A stretch of DNA of 64,000 bases. It comes from Epinephelus fuscoguttatus. Its lineage: Eukaryota > Chordata > Actinopteri > Perciformes > Serranidae. Positions within the stretch are counted from its first letter, which is position 1. Each line of letters begins with the position of its first letter. The stretch covers positions 19,580,537 through 19,644,536 of the forward strand of contig NC_064767.1 in the NCBI RefSeq assembly GCF_011397635.1, read 5' to 3'. The notes beneath the pieces were generated by a model. That model did not search any database. It was not told the DNA's origin and was given only the letters and a program-made list of their open reading frames with translations. Below are positions 15,003-27,400 of the stretch, piece by piece. The translations under genes were made by a program, and so were the position numbers.

Positions 15003-18000
15003 ACAGCTATAAAAATCACACTTAGTCCACAAAGCCTCTGAGCACTCATGCCAACCCTGTACTCACTATCTATAAATAAAATCAGCCCTTGTGCCTTTCA
15101 GGGCCCTGTGGGGAATAAGAAAACAGTCTGCAACTCACAGGAGAATCTGGTACAAACAGTGAGAACCTTCACACTTCACTGAAAACATTGAGCTCCACTG
15201 AAAAACAGACATGTACAACAATGGAAAATCAATGGAGTTGCCTTGGTAGGGGCTTCAATAAGGATAAGAATCAGCCAATGATTTGAGACAGGGGAGTCGA
15301 AAACAATGTAATCGAATAAGAGAGTCGCAACCAGATCAGCAGCAACAGTGGACTGAAACCTGGCTCGTCTTGGGAAAAAGGCAGCTGGCTGTCATTTCTG
15401 GTGCCTAACAAGTCCACTCATCAAGCTTACTCATGCTAAAATTCCTTTAAAAAGATCCACATGATCTCTCTATTCTCTTTACTGTAATTTGTAAGCTACA
15501 AATTATTTTGAACACCCTTAATTTGCTACTCTTTGTCAAAGACTTTGCTATACCTGTCTAGCTCTCCGTTCTGACACGATACATGGGAAATTGACAATGA
15601 TAACAAGGACAGATCAACCATCAGAATTCATTGTGCTTTTTAAAGCAATGGGTCCTTAAATTCAGTCAAAGATAAAAAACAGTAGGCTTCTCATGTGTTG
15701 CTGGTGACTATATAAAGATGGACGACAGGACAACTCCACAGAAGTTAAGCCAACATTTTGATTGCCCCCTGGTGGGTGGCTACAGGTCTCAAAGCCTGCC
15801 CACTCCATGTTAGCAGATGGGACATGAGCCAAACTACAAACTCAAAGTACATGTCAAATAAATTCTTCCCAAAGATGGTTTCTGTCAGTTTAGGTAGTTC
15901 TTATCAAGCTGTTCATTTTTCTGATCATCTTGGTTTTAATTAGTTATTTGATACAATAGAAATGGGGTTTGACATCATGATTGACAGTTTGGTGTGCTTA
16001 CAATCAATGGCGCTGCTCGCAATTGGTAGGACGGCAGTTTGGGTGGGAACTCGACACCTGCACAGACTCTGGCTGTAAATGATGTCACCAGCACAAGATG
16101 GCTGTGGCCATATCTGGGATATTTTGGCTTGATTTTGTACAGCGGGACTAATTGGAGACTTATCGTCCATCTTTATGTATAGTCTATGGTTTAAAACTAA
16201 GTGTAGCTGGCAGATTTAATCAGCTATAGCAAGGTAGTTGGTTAAGCTTACAGTAGCTCCATGAGTTGGTCCAGTTGAATTTTTCTTGTCTCAAGCTGAC
16301 TTGATTCAAAACCAGAGCCATTTAAAAAAGTGAACCATGCCATTGTTCCTGTGGCACATTCATCCGAAACCCAAATAGTTTGAAAAAATGTCCCATTGGA
16401 CCAAACACCTTTTGCCCAACAGTCCTGATGTTCTTACACTAACCCAATCTCATTCCTTGTGCATAAACCTAACTAACCCAACCAACAAAAGGTACCAGTC
16501 GGACGCGGGTCATGCTTTCTCCATGGTGGGGAAAAAGAACACCTGGGGAGGTCCAATGATCTGTTTAGGAGAGTGGCTGTTTTCTGAGCAAAGGCTGTTG
16601 TACAAATGGGCTTAAGGTCCAATATGAGACATGTTTTGGACTATTTGGGTTTCAGAATAGTGAGTCTTTGGAACAATGGGCAATCCCCGTAAAAAGTGTC
16701 ATAAATACACAGATGTACTAAAAGAGTGACCTAAAAGCTGCATGCTCCAGGCACAATGTCAGCATCTGACAGAGGACACATATAACCTTGGAGACATGGA
16801 AATGAATAAATGCCATTCTTCAGGTATTGCAGAGTAGAGCTCATTCTTAGTATAAAAAGGAGGATACGGAAGAACGTTAGATCAGACCTTCAATCTGACA
16901 AAACCCAGTTTGGGTTCTTTGTTTACACAGCCTACCTGCACAAGCTTGACAGAGGTTTATGCTTTAGCTATTGTTTGCATTTTCAAACAGTATGTTTCTC
17001 TGTCAATGTTACAAGAGAAAAAGGTTTTATTATAGTGTTTAGTGAATGCAACACTATCTTGGATAATGAGCTTAGCTGGGGTTGCTGGAGTGTAAACTTC
17101 CCCAAATCCAGTAAATAGCAGAGTAGAGCCGCTAACATCATCTTACATTTTGACATTGCAGCATCCAGGATCCGCTTCCACGATGGGTAAACATGGTGAA
17201 TTTATCACTCCCGAAAGGTGCTTTTGTTTTTTTTTAACATAACCTATAACCCCACTAAATAATGCAGTATGAGCTGCCTCTGGAGCGCAAGGTTAGTGTA
17301 GTACACTAGTTAGCTTGACATGCTAACAACAGCTGTTGTTATAGCAGACAAACACACTCTTAAATCCTGTCCTTGCACTTTTGCTCTTGTATTTTTGGAT
17401 TTAGAAAGGGTGAGAAAAAGAACCATCATCCAAACGCCTTTTTGCAGTCACACTCTTTCTACAGCCCCCAAGTTATGTTATGTCTTCAGTTAGTTCTGAC
17501 CGTGACCTCGCCAAACAAGCGTCTCCGCTCCAAACACTGTGGGTGCATATATCTGTATATGTGCTTATGCTTCCCTGAGTTTGATTACAGCTAACTCTTT
17601 CCAAACGAGCCCACTCTCAGGTGCTTGCAGGTGCTAAAACTTTCAAAATTTGCTATTTCCAACCACCCCTAACTTTTCAAACCTAATTTTCTTGTATCAG
17701 CTCCTGTGCCTACGGGAGCTGATCTCACACTGGCTGTGACTCAGTCTGGCTCAAGCCCAAAGGTAATAACACTTGGGTGGCATTTACTGTAGGGACAGCC
17801 ACTGCCATTTAGAGTTATTGTTAGTTTTAAAAGAAAAGGTGTGATTTATTGAACCTGCCTTACAGAATCTCAAAAGCCACATGCAGTCTCATAGTAATTG
17901 AACAGGGGAAGTGCATTTTCAAACGAGAGTTAATCATGAAACATATATACACGACACCACACTGGAGTTTCAAACTGTCTTGTTTTGTATCTCAATTCAC

Positions 18001-21000
18001 GCAAACTAATGTAAACTGACACACCATTCAAGCTATTTTGGGGCTGTTACTGTTGCTGATAAAGGGCTCATTTCCTGTAGGCTGCATACAGGTTTTCTAA
18101 CTTCAGGAGGACATTGGAAGTATCCCGCAAAGAGCTCATTATAGGCAGCTTCCTGGATGTTCTCTGCAGCAAACAACCTATTTGCCATACGGATTCCCAG
18201 GTGTAGCCATCACAGAAGCAGGTCACTCCAAAAAGTCATGCATGTGAAATGCTGAGGTGCAGAGATTTTTTAGCATCTGTAAGGAAGGAGTTGTACAAAA
18301 GGATGCTCTCAGAGACCTATGTCTTTTTTTTCTTGCAGCTATTACTAACACCTGTATGAAGAGTTCTGGCTGAAGATGGATTTATTCAATTTTGTTCACA
18401 ATTGCATCTGCTAAGAAATTTGATATTTATAATCTCCCTTCACTACTGAGAAAATCCTCTCGCTGTCACTCTGCGGCACCTGTGCCCTTCAGCTGTGGCT
18501 ATTGTACTGCAGTAGGGAGCAGCTGTAGCCGTGCAAGCAGGGCATGATGAAAGGCTGTTTTTTTCTTCTTCTTCTACTCAATTACAGCCCACCTAGGCCT
18601 CTGGTAGCTGGCCAAGACACCCCACAGCGCACCAGTAGTCCATCCAAACCCTGAACAACCGGGTCATCTCTCCCAAAACTGTTGGAGTTGATCAAGATAC
18701 ACTCCATCTACATCACCATCACAGCTCCGGACATTTGCAGCTCCATAAAGAATCTGGAGTGTGATAAGGAACAACTCATGCCATCACAAAGCACGACGAG
18801 ATAGACTAATGGATTTCTGATAAGCTGTTATCATCATTCATAGCTTTAATGCATCAGTGGCAGTCTATTCTAACATCAGAGAGCATTGGGTAGTCGAGCG
18901 GCTGCACGATCGGAAAGCCAGACTGAGCGCGGGGCTGGTGATGATAATTTACTGTTCATCTGGATAGTCTTTAATGGAGTATTTGGCTCCAGTGTTACAG
19001 ATGCCATTATGCACAATTAGGTTTTGTGTGCTATAGTGAAATGATAAAAAAGGAGCACTGACGGGTGCACCCAAAATCACAAAGTGTTAAAACTGAGCTG
19101 GGCTGGAGCCAGTTAAAGGCTAAAATCCGACAGGCGAGTCGAGGTAGCACAGGTAACCCTCCAGTTAAATGTTCTTGCCAGATTGCCAGAACCTGCCACA
19201 AGTGTTCTCCCAATTCTGCATATTTAATTCACAGGCATTGACAAGGGATCTGATGTTTTTGTGCTGGCACTGTGTTTTTTCTGTTCCTTAAAAATGAAGT
19301 GAATGGATAACAGGTGCAGACAGGATTGGTACTGGGTGGTCCAGAGCTGGCTGAGTGGAGAGGCATGCGTTTTTAAAGATAAGGATTTACCAGGCACAGA
19401 CAGCGCAGGACGGGAGGCAGAGGGAAATATTAAGCAAAAATCACATCATAAACACTGAGCCCTTTCTGCTATGCTCATACTGGCATGCTTGATGTCCTAA
19501 TCATCATCCATTTTCAGGCCCATATCTGAGTTTATCCTAAATCAACAGGAATAAAACATACCAGACCAATTTCATGGCTTGGTGATTTCATGGACAGTAT
19601 CATTTTTACAAGGTAAGTTGAGCAAAAAATTGAATTTGCTGTTGATTTGCCTTTAGTAGACATACCAAATTGGATCCGCTATGCATAAAATGCAGTAGTC
19701 TCCAGTCATTTAATTTCATACTGAAATGAAAATAGACAGCGCCTGGACTGGCGAGATGATCCCAGTTGACATCTAATTGTCTCTATAATTGAGTCTCTGA
19801 ATGTCTATATGCCGAACAAATTTTATTCAGTGTTTGGTCTTAAAAACCTGGCTTAAAGTAAAAGTGAGTACATGATGAACACGATTTATTTTTATTATCA
19901 TATCTGCATTTTTGTCGCTACAGTATGGCTCCATCTTTTACTCATCCATTACAGAGCTGTCTGATTTCTTTAAACAACACACAACATTTTAATTTGCTAA
20001 ATGCGCAAAATGTCTCATGAGAATTAAGGGAATACAAAGTCTTTGGGTTCAAATGAAAACTCTGCATTCAGTTTCTGCCTTCCCCCGTTCCCCTGTTTTC
20101 CTTTTTCTCCTGGATTTGGTGCATTAGTGAAATGAAATGTTGAGTGCACCTGTCAGATTAAAGGATTGAAGGTATCCCATTCTATTATTTGTTGACTGTA
20201 ACTGTTAAATCTAATCGCCTTGTCTTCCTGTGAAATAGATTGAATTGAAGTGTGGGAGCTATTTTTATTGGAAGTGAAAGAGCCTCTTATCCAGATTCTG
20301 CTTTTACATTTCATAAGAGAATAAATATGAAATATTTACAGCGTGCGTTCCTGCAGCCTATGTATTGTGCGTTTATGCGAGGGGGTTTGTGTGCATCCGT
20401 GTATGTGTGTGTGTTTGCGCAAAAAAGGGGAGAATGAAAGAGCTTGTCTTTCATGTTGTGCAGCTTTGATTATTGCTTTCCAGTGTCGGATTAATATTCA
20501 ACATTCAGCTCTCAGAGGACCGTGCGAGTCAACATCAATTTGTGTAATCTGAATACCTATAACTGTGTCATTGGCAGTCCTTTATATATCAACCAAATAA
20601 TTCCCACAGACTGAACTGCTCATTTTCTAACTCAGATTTTTTTTTTGCTCATAGCCAACATGAAGCAACACCAATTAAATGTTCATTACATTCAATATTC
20701 AGCAGCTCTCATTAAGAATCATCAAGGAAATACCAGTTGGTTGCACAAATGGTGTTTCAGTTGACGAAGTTCACATGGTACGAAAAAATCCTAATAAAGG
20801 ATGTTTCCACTTATTCCTCCACCCTGAAGCAGGACTGGTGAGGGGGGGATAGAGTCATCAAACCCTCTGATACATGCTCCATTTCAACACCATAACACAG
20901 AGACTGCTGTTGCTACGGCAGCAAGCTGGAATCAAAGCAGTTTCTATTGGCGATTCCCCCGGGAGTTTCAGTGGTTCGCCTCTCTGATGTTTCTCCTGTC

Positions 21001-23072
21001 ATCATCATCATCACCAGAGACACCACCACTCCTGCTCGCAAAACGCACGCATGCACGCATGGATGCAACAGCCCTGACAAAAATCGCACTTAACAAGAGT
21101 GTAGAAACAGTCACACACATGTATGCACTGTGTATGCACGCAAATGCACACACACACATTGAGACAATCACCTCTGGGAATAATGATCATGAAAGAAACA
21201 CAGTGTGGAGCTGGAGCTGTTTGAGTTACACAGCAGCTTTGATGTTAAATTGAGGGAAAAAAGGGAGAGCAAGTCACATCTTCATCGTAGATGGCAACCC
21301 CTTAAGCAACGTTAAGAAGAATCGTTTATATCTTGGGATGCTCCGCATATTCTGTGTGTGTGTGTGTGTTTGTGGTTTTTTAACACTCTTGGTAGGCGCT
21401 TTTTCTTGCACAGCCAAATATAATGTGCTGAATTCAGAGTGAAGTTGCTGTTCTAACTAACATTTTGGATCAAAGCTGTGTAAATATAGAGCAGCATCCA
21501 GCGAGTTATAATCCCACAATAATTCTGACTTAATCTTTCCATGCCCACAATTTCATTACTTCCCTAAGTACAGTTCCCGGGGACATTCTCTTTAAGTAAT
21601 CACAGTCAGGGTAATCCGATCCCAGGAGGGGCGGCTGCCAATTTTCACACGCAATCACCTTTTCTTCATGGACGTCCATAAGGAGGCGTGTGAATGCGGA
21701 TCAAAAATGACACCAGCGCCTCTTATTACTTAGAAAGGCCTCTCCTCCTGAAAAGATATGGCATTGTTCTCGTGTATACACGCTCACGCCAACTGCTCAC
21801 ATTTCCAATCCAATAATCATATACCCCCATCACGTGCTTGCAACCACCCCGGATCAATTAAAACCCAATTAACAGAAGCTATATGGAATATAATCCAACT
21901 GCACTATTGTCCAAATCCTGTTGGGATCATTAGTAATCATTTCACAGAGCCTGGAGGCAAAATTACATCCATACATTCACAGACACAGCAATATATCACA
22001 GAGCATAGCCTGCAGGCTTTAATCAATCCCTGCAACCCAGTTCAGTCTGTTCAGTAGGTGAATATGCACATCAATCAATCCCCACCCCTCTGCTCTAATT
22101 GCTTAATTCTCTTGTTTGTGAAATCTCCTGGGACATGTCTGGAAACACATCCGAGGTAACCCACATTAAGGACAGCATGATGGAATGGGTCTGCACCGCT
22201 CCCGCTGTGCAAGTGGGACTAAAACATTAATTGCCTGTAATTAACTAACAGCTCATATACTAAAAGTGGGGAGAGCAGGAGCCTATGTTTGGCCTAGTTT
22301 GGGCTTATTTTGACCTGGTGAAGCTCTCATGGAGGCTCTCCAATTAAATATCACTTCAGACATTCTGAATTTTGAGGAGGGAGCCAAAAAAGTAAAGCAT
22401 CAAGTCTGTGTTTAGCATCAGGACACCATTTACCTTTCTTACTATCCCAAACAATCTAGTAACAAACAATACATTTTGCGTAATTCTTTAAAAACAGGAT
22501 GAAAATCGGGCAAATGTGTGACAATCATTCAAAATAAGGCATATAATGAACACTGTGAACACAATCCCTCATTTATTTTGTTGTTTTCGAATTCTTCTTC
22601 CAATAAATATGATCTAAATTTATATTTCCCAACCCAAATATAGACAACACAGTGACTATTTTCTTATTTTGAAACATTTATTCCAAAGAGTGTGTGTCCC
22701 TGTGTGTTTGTTTCTACAACGTGGGCTATGTTCCAACATCAACATCAAGTTTGCGTGTATTATCAGTCTAAGAAAGTGTGCTATAACTGTTATTACTGTC
22801 TCTAAATGTCCGTGCGTGTTTCCCCCATCTGCGCGTCTTGTACCGCATTACCGCGCATCTCTCAATCAACACGGCGGACTTACGTCTCTGAAGCGATTCC
22901 AGTGCTTGATCTTGCGGCTGTACTGTGAAATGGTGGACAGCCACTGCTCGTCTTCCATGAAATTCCCCGTTTTTTCTGCCTCTTTGACGCTCTTCACGTC
23001 GGTCTGGAAGGTAGAGCCCGCGAGCATCACCAGCGGGACGAGAAGGCACACGATATCCATAATTTCCACCAT
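2911..23072 (-). CDS. spock2: spock2 (testican-2), 5' part: two coding exons, gene continues off the left edge
   Basis: Testican-2 is a secreted, calcium-binding extracellular-matrix proteoglycan of the SPARC/testican family. Exon 1 (22884-23072, minus) encodes 63 residues. The chosen ATG at 23072 sits in a good Kozak context (ACCATGG) and starts a hydrophobic signal peptide (about residues 4-18). Then comes the testican N-terminal signature, with NFMEDEQWLS, ISQYS and KHWNRFRD at about residues 38-63. The MEDEQW and KIKHWNRF wording fits SPOCK2 better than SPOCK1 or SPOCK3. It ends at a GTAAGT donor in phase 0. The second coding exon (2911-2956, 46 bp, CAG acceptor, GTAAGT donor) reads DDYVRTWDENQGSND and leaves in phase 1. 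Compared with my memory of human SPOCK2, a few acidic residues at the exon junction are missing. The follistatin-like, EF-hand and thyroglobulin domains must lie left of position 1. An in-frame ATG at 23165 gives an implausible proline-rich leader. Confidence 0.9.
3861..3976. repeat. Short MITE-like repeat with CAATCCCATTTC ends
   Basis: The left end reads CAATCCCATTTC and the right end contains GAAATGGGACAAA, which is roughly its reverse complement. A related stretch with similar wording (accccta/ggggtaa blocks, CCTATGAAAT) occurs at about 7120-7260. The size, inverted ends and recurrence fit a small non-autonomous DNA transposon. The family is not identified. Confidence 0.4.
4514..4908 (+). 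pseudogene. Tyrosine recombinase C-terminal fragment (broken)
   Basis: Two in-frame segments, about 4514-4770 and 4857-4908, join to give the H-x-x-R, G-H-R and S-Y-W catalytic region of a Crypton-like YR. The join needs an acceptor that now reads CG at 4855-4856. Reading straight through instead meets a stop at about 4790. There is no N-terminal domain. It is a decayed transposon gene inside the spock2 intron, not a host gene. Confidence 0.65.
5217..5361. repeat. 36-bp perfect inverted repeat with 73-nt loop
   Basis: The arms 5217-5252 and 5326-5361 are exact reverse complements and include GAGCTCGTGATG / CATCACGAGCTC. Inside the loop is a second, imperfect GC-rich inverted repeat (GGCACGAGGCC / GGCCGAGTGCC, about 5281-5304). 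A related accgtgac...catcacggt pair occurs at about 4371-4402. The structure lies just downstream of the recombinase fragment and probably belongs to the same element. Confidence 0.85.
10240..11380. repeat. Dispersed repeat, copy A
   Basis: Several blocks of this stretch recur in the same order at about 27400-28350: the TCCATCA-GTG-TGCCA-GGGGCCCAAAAA block, a block with AGACTTGCAT/AGACTTACAT then GTGAAAGAGA, an ACCCCC-CAGAATGACT-like block, GAGGAGC-CACACGAT, and CTTGCTCTATGGGGCCCC. A shorter related piece is at about 6340-6400 (CACGTGACCAATGCG). No ORF is kept, so this is a non-autonomous or eroded interspersed repeat of unknown class. Confidence 0.55.
13590..14371. repeat. Eroded DNA-transposon-like repeat with CGATATGG-type end
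   Basis: The right end reads CTCCATATCGCCCAGCCC (14351-14368), a terminus I recognise from teleost hAT-like repeats that start with GGGCTGGGCGATATGGAG. The left part has the matching interior (ATATGAGACGAGATATCAT, AATATCGTTAG). The middle holds a unique-looking stretch that may be an insertion. No transposase frame is kept. Confidence 0.5.
14950..14998. repeat. (CA)n microsatellite
   Basis: About 24 uninterrupted AC units. It creates a spurious long ORF on the minus strand made of alternating Cys-Val, which is not a gene. Confidence 0.97.
15702..16188. mobile_element. MITE with TATATAAAGATGGACGA termini
   Basis: The left end GACTATATAAAGATGGACGA (15705 on) pairs with the right end, whose reverse complement is AGACTATACATAAAGATGGACGA. 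The 0.49-kb unit between them has no coding frame. This inverted end is a pattern I associate with abundant teleost MITEs. The superfamily is not assigned. Confidence 0.6.
16340..16685. repeat. Foldback repeat, arms about 60 bp
   Basis: The left arm 16340-16402 (GCCATTGTTCC ... GAAACCCAAATAGT ... CATTGGACC) matches the reverse complement of 16616-16685 (GGTCCAAT ... ACTATTTGGGTTTC ... GGAACAATGGGC) with scattered mismatches. The spacer is about 210 bp. It looks like a small foldback or MITE unit. A (T/C)AACCCAATC-like middle is kept. Confidence 0.55.
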
Positions 23073-23250
23073 GGTAGCGGACAAAAACACCTCGCGCACA
23101 CCGGCTGTCGGCTGTCCTCTTGTGGGAGGAGGGGGAGGATGCTGAGGCTGGATTGAAACTACCAACTGATTAGCCTATAGGATGCTCCTTCTGCTGCTGG
23201 GAGGGAGGCAGGGGAGAGGGAGGGAGGGGAGGGAGGTTTGATGGTAGTAT
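23073..23250 (-). promoter_or_regulatory. spock2: spock2 5' flank with G-rich tract
   Basis: This is the stretch directly upstream of the spock2 start codon in gene orientation. On the plus strand 23199-23236 is a run of GGGAGGG-type blocks with at least four G-runs of three or more, able to form a quadruplex. The transcribed-sense strand is C-rich. No TATA box is evident. The transcription start is not determinable from sequence alone. Confidence 0.45.
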
Positions 23251-23785
23251 TCAGGGTAAGTCCTGATGCTGTGTGACGCTATTTGGTATGTTTATATGAA
23301 TAAAGCGGCCTATACGTCACAGACTTATTTGCATTGTAATGCTGGAGTTGGTGTTTACATGCTGCACCTTCATGTGTCACGTGACGCCCTGCACCCCCAC
23401 TCATGGCTTGCTCAGGTGGGACAGTTGTGTATGTGGGGCAGGCAGAATTAGGGACTACTTACAGTTTCTAAACTAACCATTAGTCAAGGACGTAGGTATA
23501 GTGTCAGCACTTGGGGTAACACATGGGGGGTTTGGGGTCCTCCAAACAGGTAATTTCCTGCATGCTGGTGAATTTTTATGCATCAATTTATGGCGTAAAT
23601 GTCTATTGCTTCCGCCCCGAAACCTAGACTTATAAATTTGAAATTGTGAAAATGCCTGTCACAGTTTTTGAATTCCTCGGAGATGCCATCAGATTGCTTG
23701 ACCATCTTAAGCAGGATTTATACTTCTGCGTCGTATCAATGCCGTACCTACAGCATGAGGTCTGCCTCAATGTACCCTACGCCAG

Positions 23786-23880
23786 GCCTACTCAATCAGC
23801 GGCCCGCAGGCCATGTGCGGCCCAGAAGCAACCTCTGAGTGGCCCAGGCAGGGATTGGTATCGCGACGCGGTATTAAACG
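23786..23880. repeat. hAT-like repeat end (CAGGCCTACTCAA-CAGCGGCCCGC)
   Basis: The words CAGGCCTACTCAATCAGCGG and GCGGCCC are typical of the termini of a common hAT-derived vertebrate repeat. Only one end is recognisable here, so the copy is truncated or the other end is too eroded to see. Confidence 0.45.
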
Positions 23881-24020
23881 GCACAAGGCAAATTTAATCA
23901 TGACTATAATAATAATAAGCTCCGCCGTAATCGGCTCGTATCGTCACTTTTTAAAGTTTAGGTTTTATGTATCATCATGAAGCAGCCTCTCTCCTGCTCT
24001 CTGCATGTCAGGGCTCACAG

Positions 24021-24021
24021 C

Positions 24022-24058
<37 letters not shown>
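24021..24058. repeat. (CA)n microsatellite
   Basis: About 19 AC units, then a GACACACATGCACA tail. A simple repeat. Confidence 0.95.
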
Positions 24059-24064
<6 letters not shown>

Positions 24065-27000
24065 ACATGCACAACAGAGTGAAGTCAACAGCAGAGAGGC
24101 TGCGGCGCGGATGAAGGGAATGTAACTTCAAGATTACTCTATAGTTGATGACAACTATGCTTGTTACTGTGAGTAAGTGCAATAAAACCTCTGCCAGTCA
24201 AAAGCCAATACTTTATCAATACGTGTTCAGCATGTAGAAAGCTATTTCAGCCTGCTCTGTCCGCAGTCTCTCAGTTTTTCTAATTCTATGAGAGTATTTG
24301 TTTGTTTTCTTCTCTTAAAAATTGACTGAAAGGATAAATGAATTATAAAATAAGTACAAGCTGACTAACCACTTTAGATCTAGACTGAAAAATAAAAGAA
24401 CTCATATATTCCATAATATATGCATGTTGTATTCTCTTGTGTATCCGTAACATTTATTTTAAACCAATTTTCCATTGAAGATTACAATGTTTCACAAAAC
24501 AACTCAAGGTCCACTTACTAGCTTTTTCCAGAGCCTCACACATTCTTCATCGGAGCATGGAGTTCGCTCAGTTGTCATGGAGACTAATCAGCTGGATTTT
24601 GTCCATAGCCATTGGACGATTTCATGTTAATCAGAAAATGCAGGATAAACGAAGAAAAGGTGCTTTGAAGTTCTTTTACAAAGTTGTAAAATGTATTCAT
24701 GTATTTATATACTTCTTATATACGTAATTCATCAATCAGATCACAGGTTAAACTTGATTTTTTATCAGAGCTGCAAATCCTTTCATTGATGTCTAACTGC
24801 ATAAATAAAGTACAAAGCGCCTGTATTTACTTTAAAAGTGCTGCTCCACAAGGAATAACATAGTTGTAGCCAACAAAAAACAGTATTTTAGAATAAATAT
24901 TATGTGGCTTTGTGGACAAGCAGATTCGTAGTAAAGACTGCAACATAATTTAAAGAGCTTTATGTTTGATGTGTAATATCCCCAGACTCTGACTCCTTTG
25001 ATGACGTCAAACCAGTTGAAAATCCCTGTCCTCATCCTTATGAATGGCCTCTGAAGTAGGTCTTTCCCCCTGCACACATTTTTAAATTTGTCACAAGTAA
25101 AGCACAGGTGCAACTAATACCATTAACAATGACTCTGTTCCATTTAAGTGTCCCAGTAAGGCGTGACAGTGAGCCTGTGTTCATGATAACAGCATGCTGG
25201 AACTGGAGCACCTAAATGCAATGCAGCCATAATTAATGTTATTAATTAGATATGTGCTATTCTTGCTATCACATGGTGTGAAACAGACCTCGTACTGTAT
25301 CGCTGAGCTGAATCAACACCTCTGTCTTAACAGAAACTGAACATTTAATGACTCACAAATTAATTAGTATTAAATGCAGGGCTGTTGTATTGTCTTGTGA
25401 TTTAGTGTGAGCCTGTGATCTGGAATAATTTGATTGCATTAATTGCATTAGACTGGATTTTTAGACTTTTATTGCATGTCAACCCCCTGTATAAACTACT
25501 GCCACTACAACAGTGAGACATACCCAGCCAAAATTTGACAGCAAGACTTCATAACACCAGAAAAATGAGGTCTGTGCTGCTGCTCTGTCTCAGAACTTTC
25601 ACCTGGATTGATGAAGAGACAACAGAAAGAGGAGGTTAGTGGATTAGTTTGTTGTCAAGCTCTGCTCTGTTGTGTTCAGATGGCCAACAGATAATGGCAG
25701 CGTTTCCTGACACATTACCGGGAAACAGAGCATTTGCATCGTGCCACGCTACAGTATCTGACTGTCTCTGCCCTGCCTGCTATATCTCTCCCTGCTGCAG
25801 TCTCAGCCGGTCTCCGGAGAGACAAACTGAATGACAGCTTGTAATTGAAATGCTGGATTAACTGATGCCATCTTTATTTCATCCTGAACAGAGTAGTCTT
25901 TGAGGCCCTCTTAATAAGAGCGGGCACGAGACGGGGCGTCATCTAATCTCTCAGCTGAATGCAATCAGGTTTACGAGCAAAGATAAAGGAGAGGGGAAGT
26001 TGTTTAAATTGAACAATGTGCTGAACTTGGGACGTGATAAAATCAGTGTGTGAAAGCAACAAAGCATGTTTTAAGCCATGTATGTATATACACACTACAA
26101 GAGTGATGCTCAGTTTTTACACTAAAGCTGTACGTTCAGATTGGTAAAAAACAAATCTGTATAATGCAGCTCGTTTAGTTGGTTTGGTTTTACTAATGTG
26201 TAGTGATATGTTCTAACATGGTGCTCTGCAGCCGCTGCAATCAGCCTGCTTTATTCACAGTGACGTTATTTAGACCAAGAGCAGTGATGAAGCAAAACAG
26301 CATTGTGATTAACATTACGCCTCTTTTAAGGCACATATTAGGTGAAAACCTTAAGGTGGCTGTGCTGGGAGTAACACACAGGCCCAGACATGAACCGGCA
26401 GACAGATGTGATGTGACAGTCACAGAGGACGTATCCAGAGAAAGGAGGGCAGAACATGGCAGGCCAACAATGTGCATCTCATTTATTGGAGCAAGTTAAA
26501 GAGAAAACGGCTGAGTAATCCTAGAGTCACAGAGCCATAGGGGGTTTCAGGTAATCCCCATATAAAAGCTGGGAAAAATATGCCCCTGTCAGTCATGTGA
26601 GTGTAGTTCCCTCAGGTCTGATGCTTTGTGAAGCAAAAGGGAGGGGATCTAATTGTGATGGCAAGAAATGTAAAGATCAGATGATGCTCACTGACAAAAG
26701 ATGGTGGCTAATGTCATCTGTCATCCAGATCTCGTATGCCTAAACATAAGATAATGCTTGGTAGCCGTGGGCCTTTCATGGCGTCTGAGTCTGAGTGAGA
26801 TTAGAAAGTAGCTGAACTATGCTCTGTGTTTCATGTTTCCCAACCCAGATGGAGAAATAGCTTCATTTCAAGTCATATATAGATTAACAAGGGCTGCGTG
26901 TCCACTCGGTTCAAGGCATGTGGCTCCTTAGATTTTTGAGATTCCTTTAGATGCCTTCAGATGCCTTTAGAGATTACTTTTCCTTTGCAAGGTTTTCATG

Positions 27001-27069
27001 GCGCTCTGTGCTTCAATTTCAAAACATTAAATGCTTTTCTGCCTTTGCTTGCCACACTAGCAATGTGCC

Positions 27070-27400
27070 TCTTGGGAAACTAATGTCAGGGTGAATTATA
27101 ATAACTCTGGTGATCCCCTGAGCTTTCATCTAGCGCCATCATCAAGTCAAAAGTTTAATTTACTTTGGTTTCCAATCAAATACCTGCAAAACTATTGGCA
27201 TTCCCATCAGCCTCAGCTGTAGGCTACTTAGAGATTGGTGCTAATTAGAAACTGTTAGCATGCCAACACTCAAGATCTTGAATGTGGTAAGCATTGTCTG
27301 TGTTAGCATTGTCATTGTGAGCATCTTGTTATGCTGATGTTAGCATTTAGTGAAAGCACTGTAGTGCCTATGTAACAAGGTGCAGTGCTGCAGCTTCGAT
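27070..27400. repeat. Teleost interspersed repeat with GTTAGCAT motifs, copy 1
   Basis: The block reads TGGTGATCCCCTGAGCTTTCAT-like, then AGCGCCATCATCAAG, then several TGTTAGCAT / TGCTGATGTTAGCAT words. The same order of words recurs at about 37290-37350 (GTGATCCC ... AGCACCATCA) and 39680-39830 (TTAGCATGCTAACGTGC, GATGTTAGCAT). No coding frame. The class is unknown. Confidence 0.5.

Larger units (their letters stand above)
2957..22883. other. spock2 intron 1 (about 19.9 kb), no host exon seen
   Basis: The intron runs between the donor at 22883 and the acceptor at 2957 (minus orientation). It contains several interspersed repeats listed separately, notably a Crypton-type fragment (4.3-5.4 kb), MITE-like elements (3.86, 13.6-14.4, 15.7-16.2 and 16.3-16.7 kb), a dispersed repeat (10.2-11.4 kb) and a CA microsatellite (14.95 kb). 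The right half, about 17.7-22.8 kb, shows few recognisable repeats and no convincing ORF, so it is the best place to look for conserved enhancers. All ORFs here are short, and none has family similarity that I recognise apart from the recombinase. Confidence 0.7.

Noticed and set aside
14546-15049. Longest minus-strand ORF near 15 kb (167 codons)
   Set aside because: Much of it is Cys-Val repeats translated from the CA microsatellite; the rest has no family likeness and no splice context.
18540-18790. GC-richer stretch in spock2 intron 1 as a hidden exon
   Set aside because: No frame stays open with usable splice sites, and no testican sequence is present.
22669-23145. 158-codon plus-strand ORF over spock2 exon 1
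   Set aside because: It is antisense to the spock2 signal peptide exon, which has family motifs and a GTAAGT donor.
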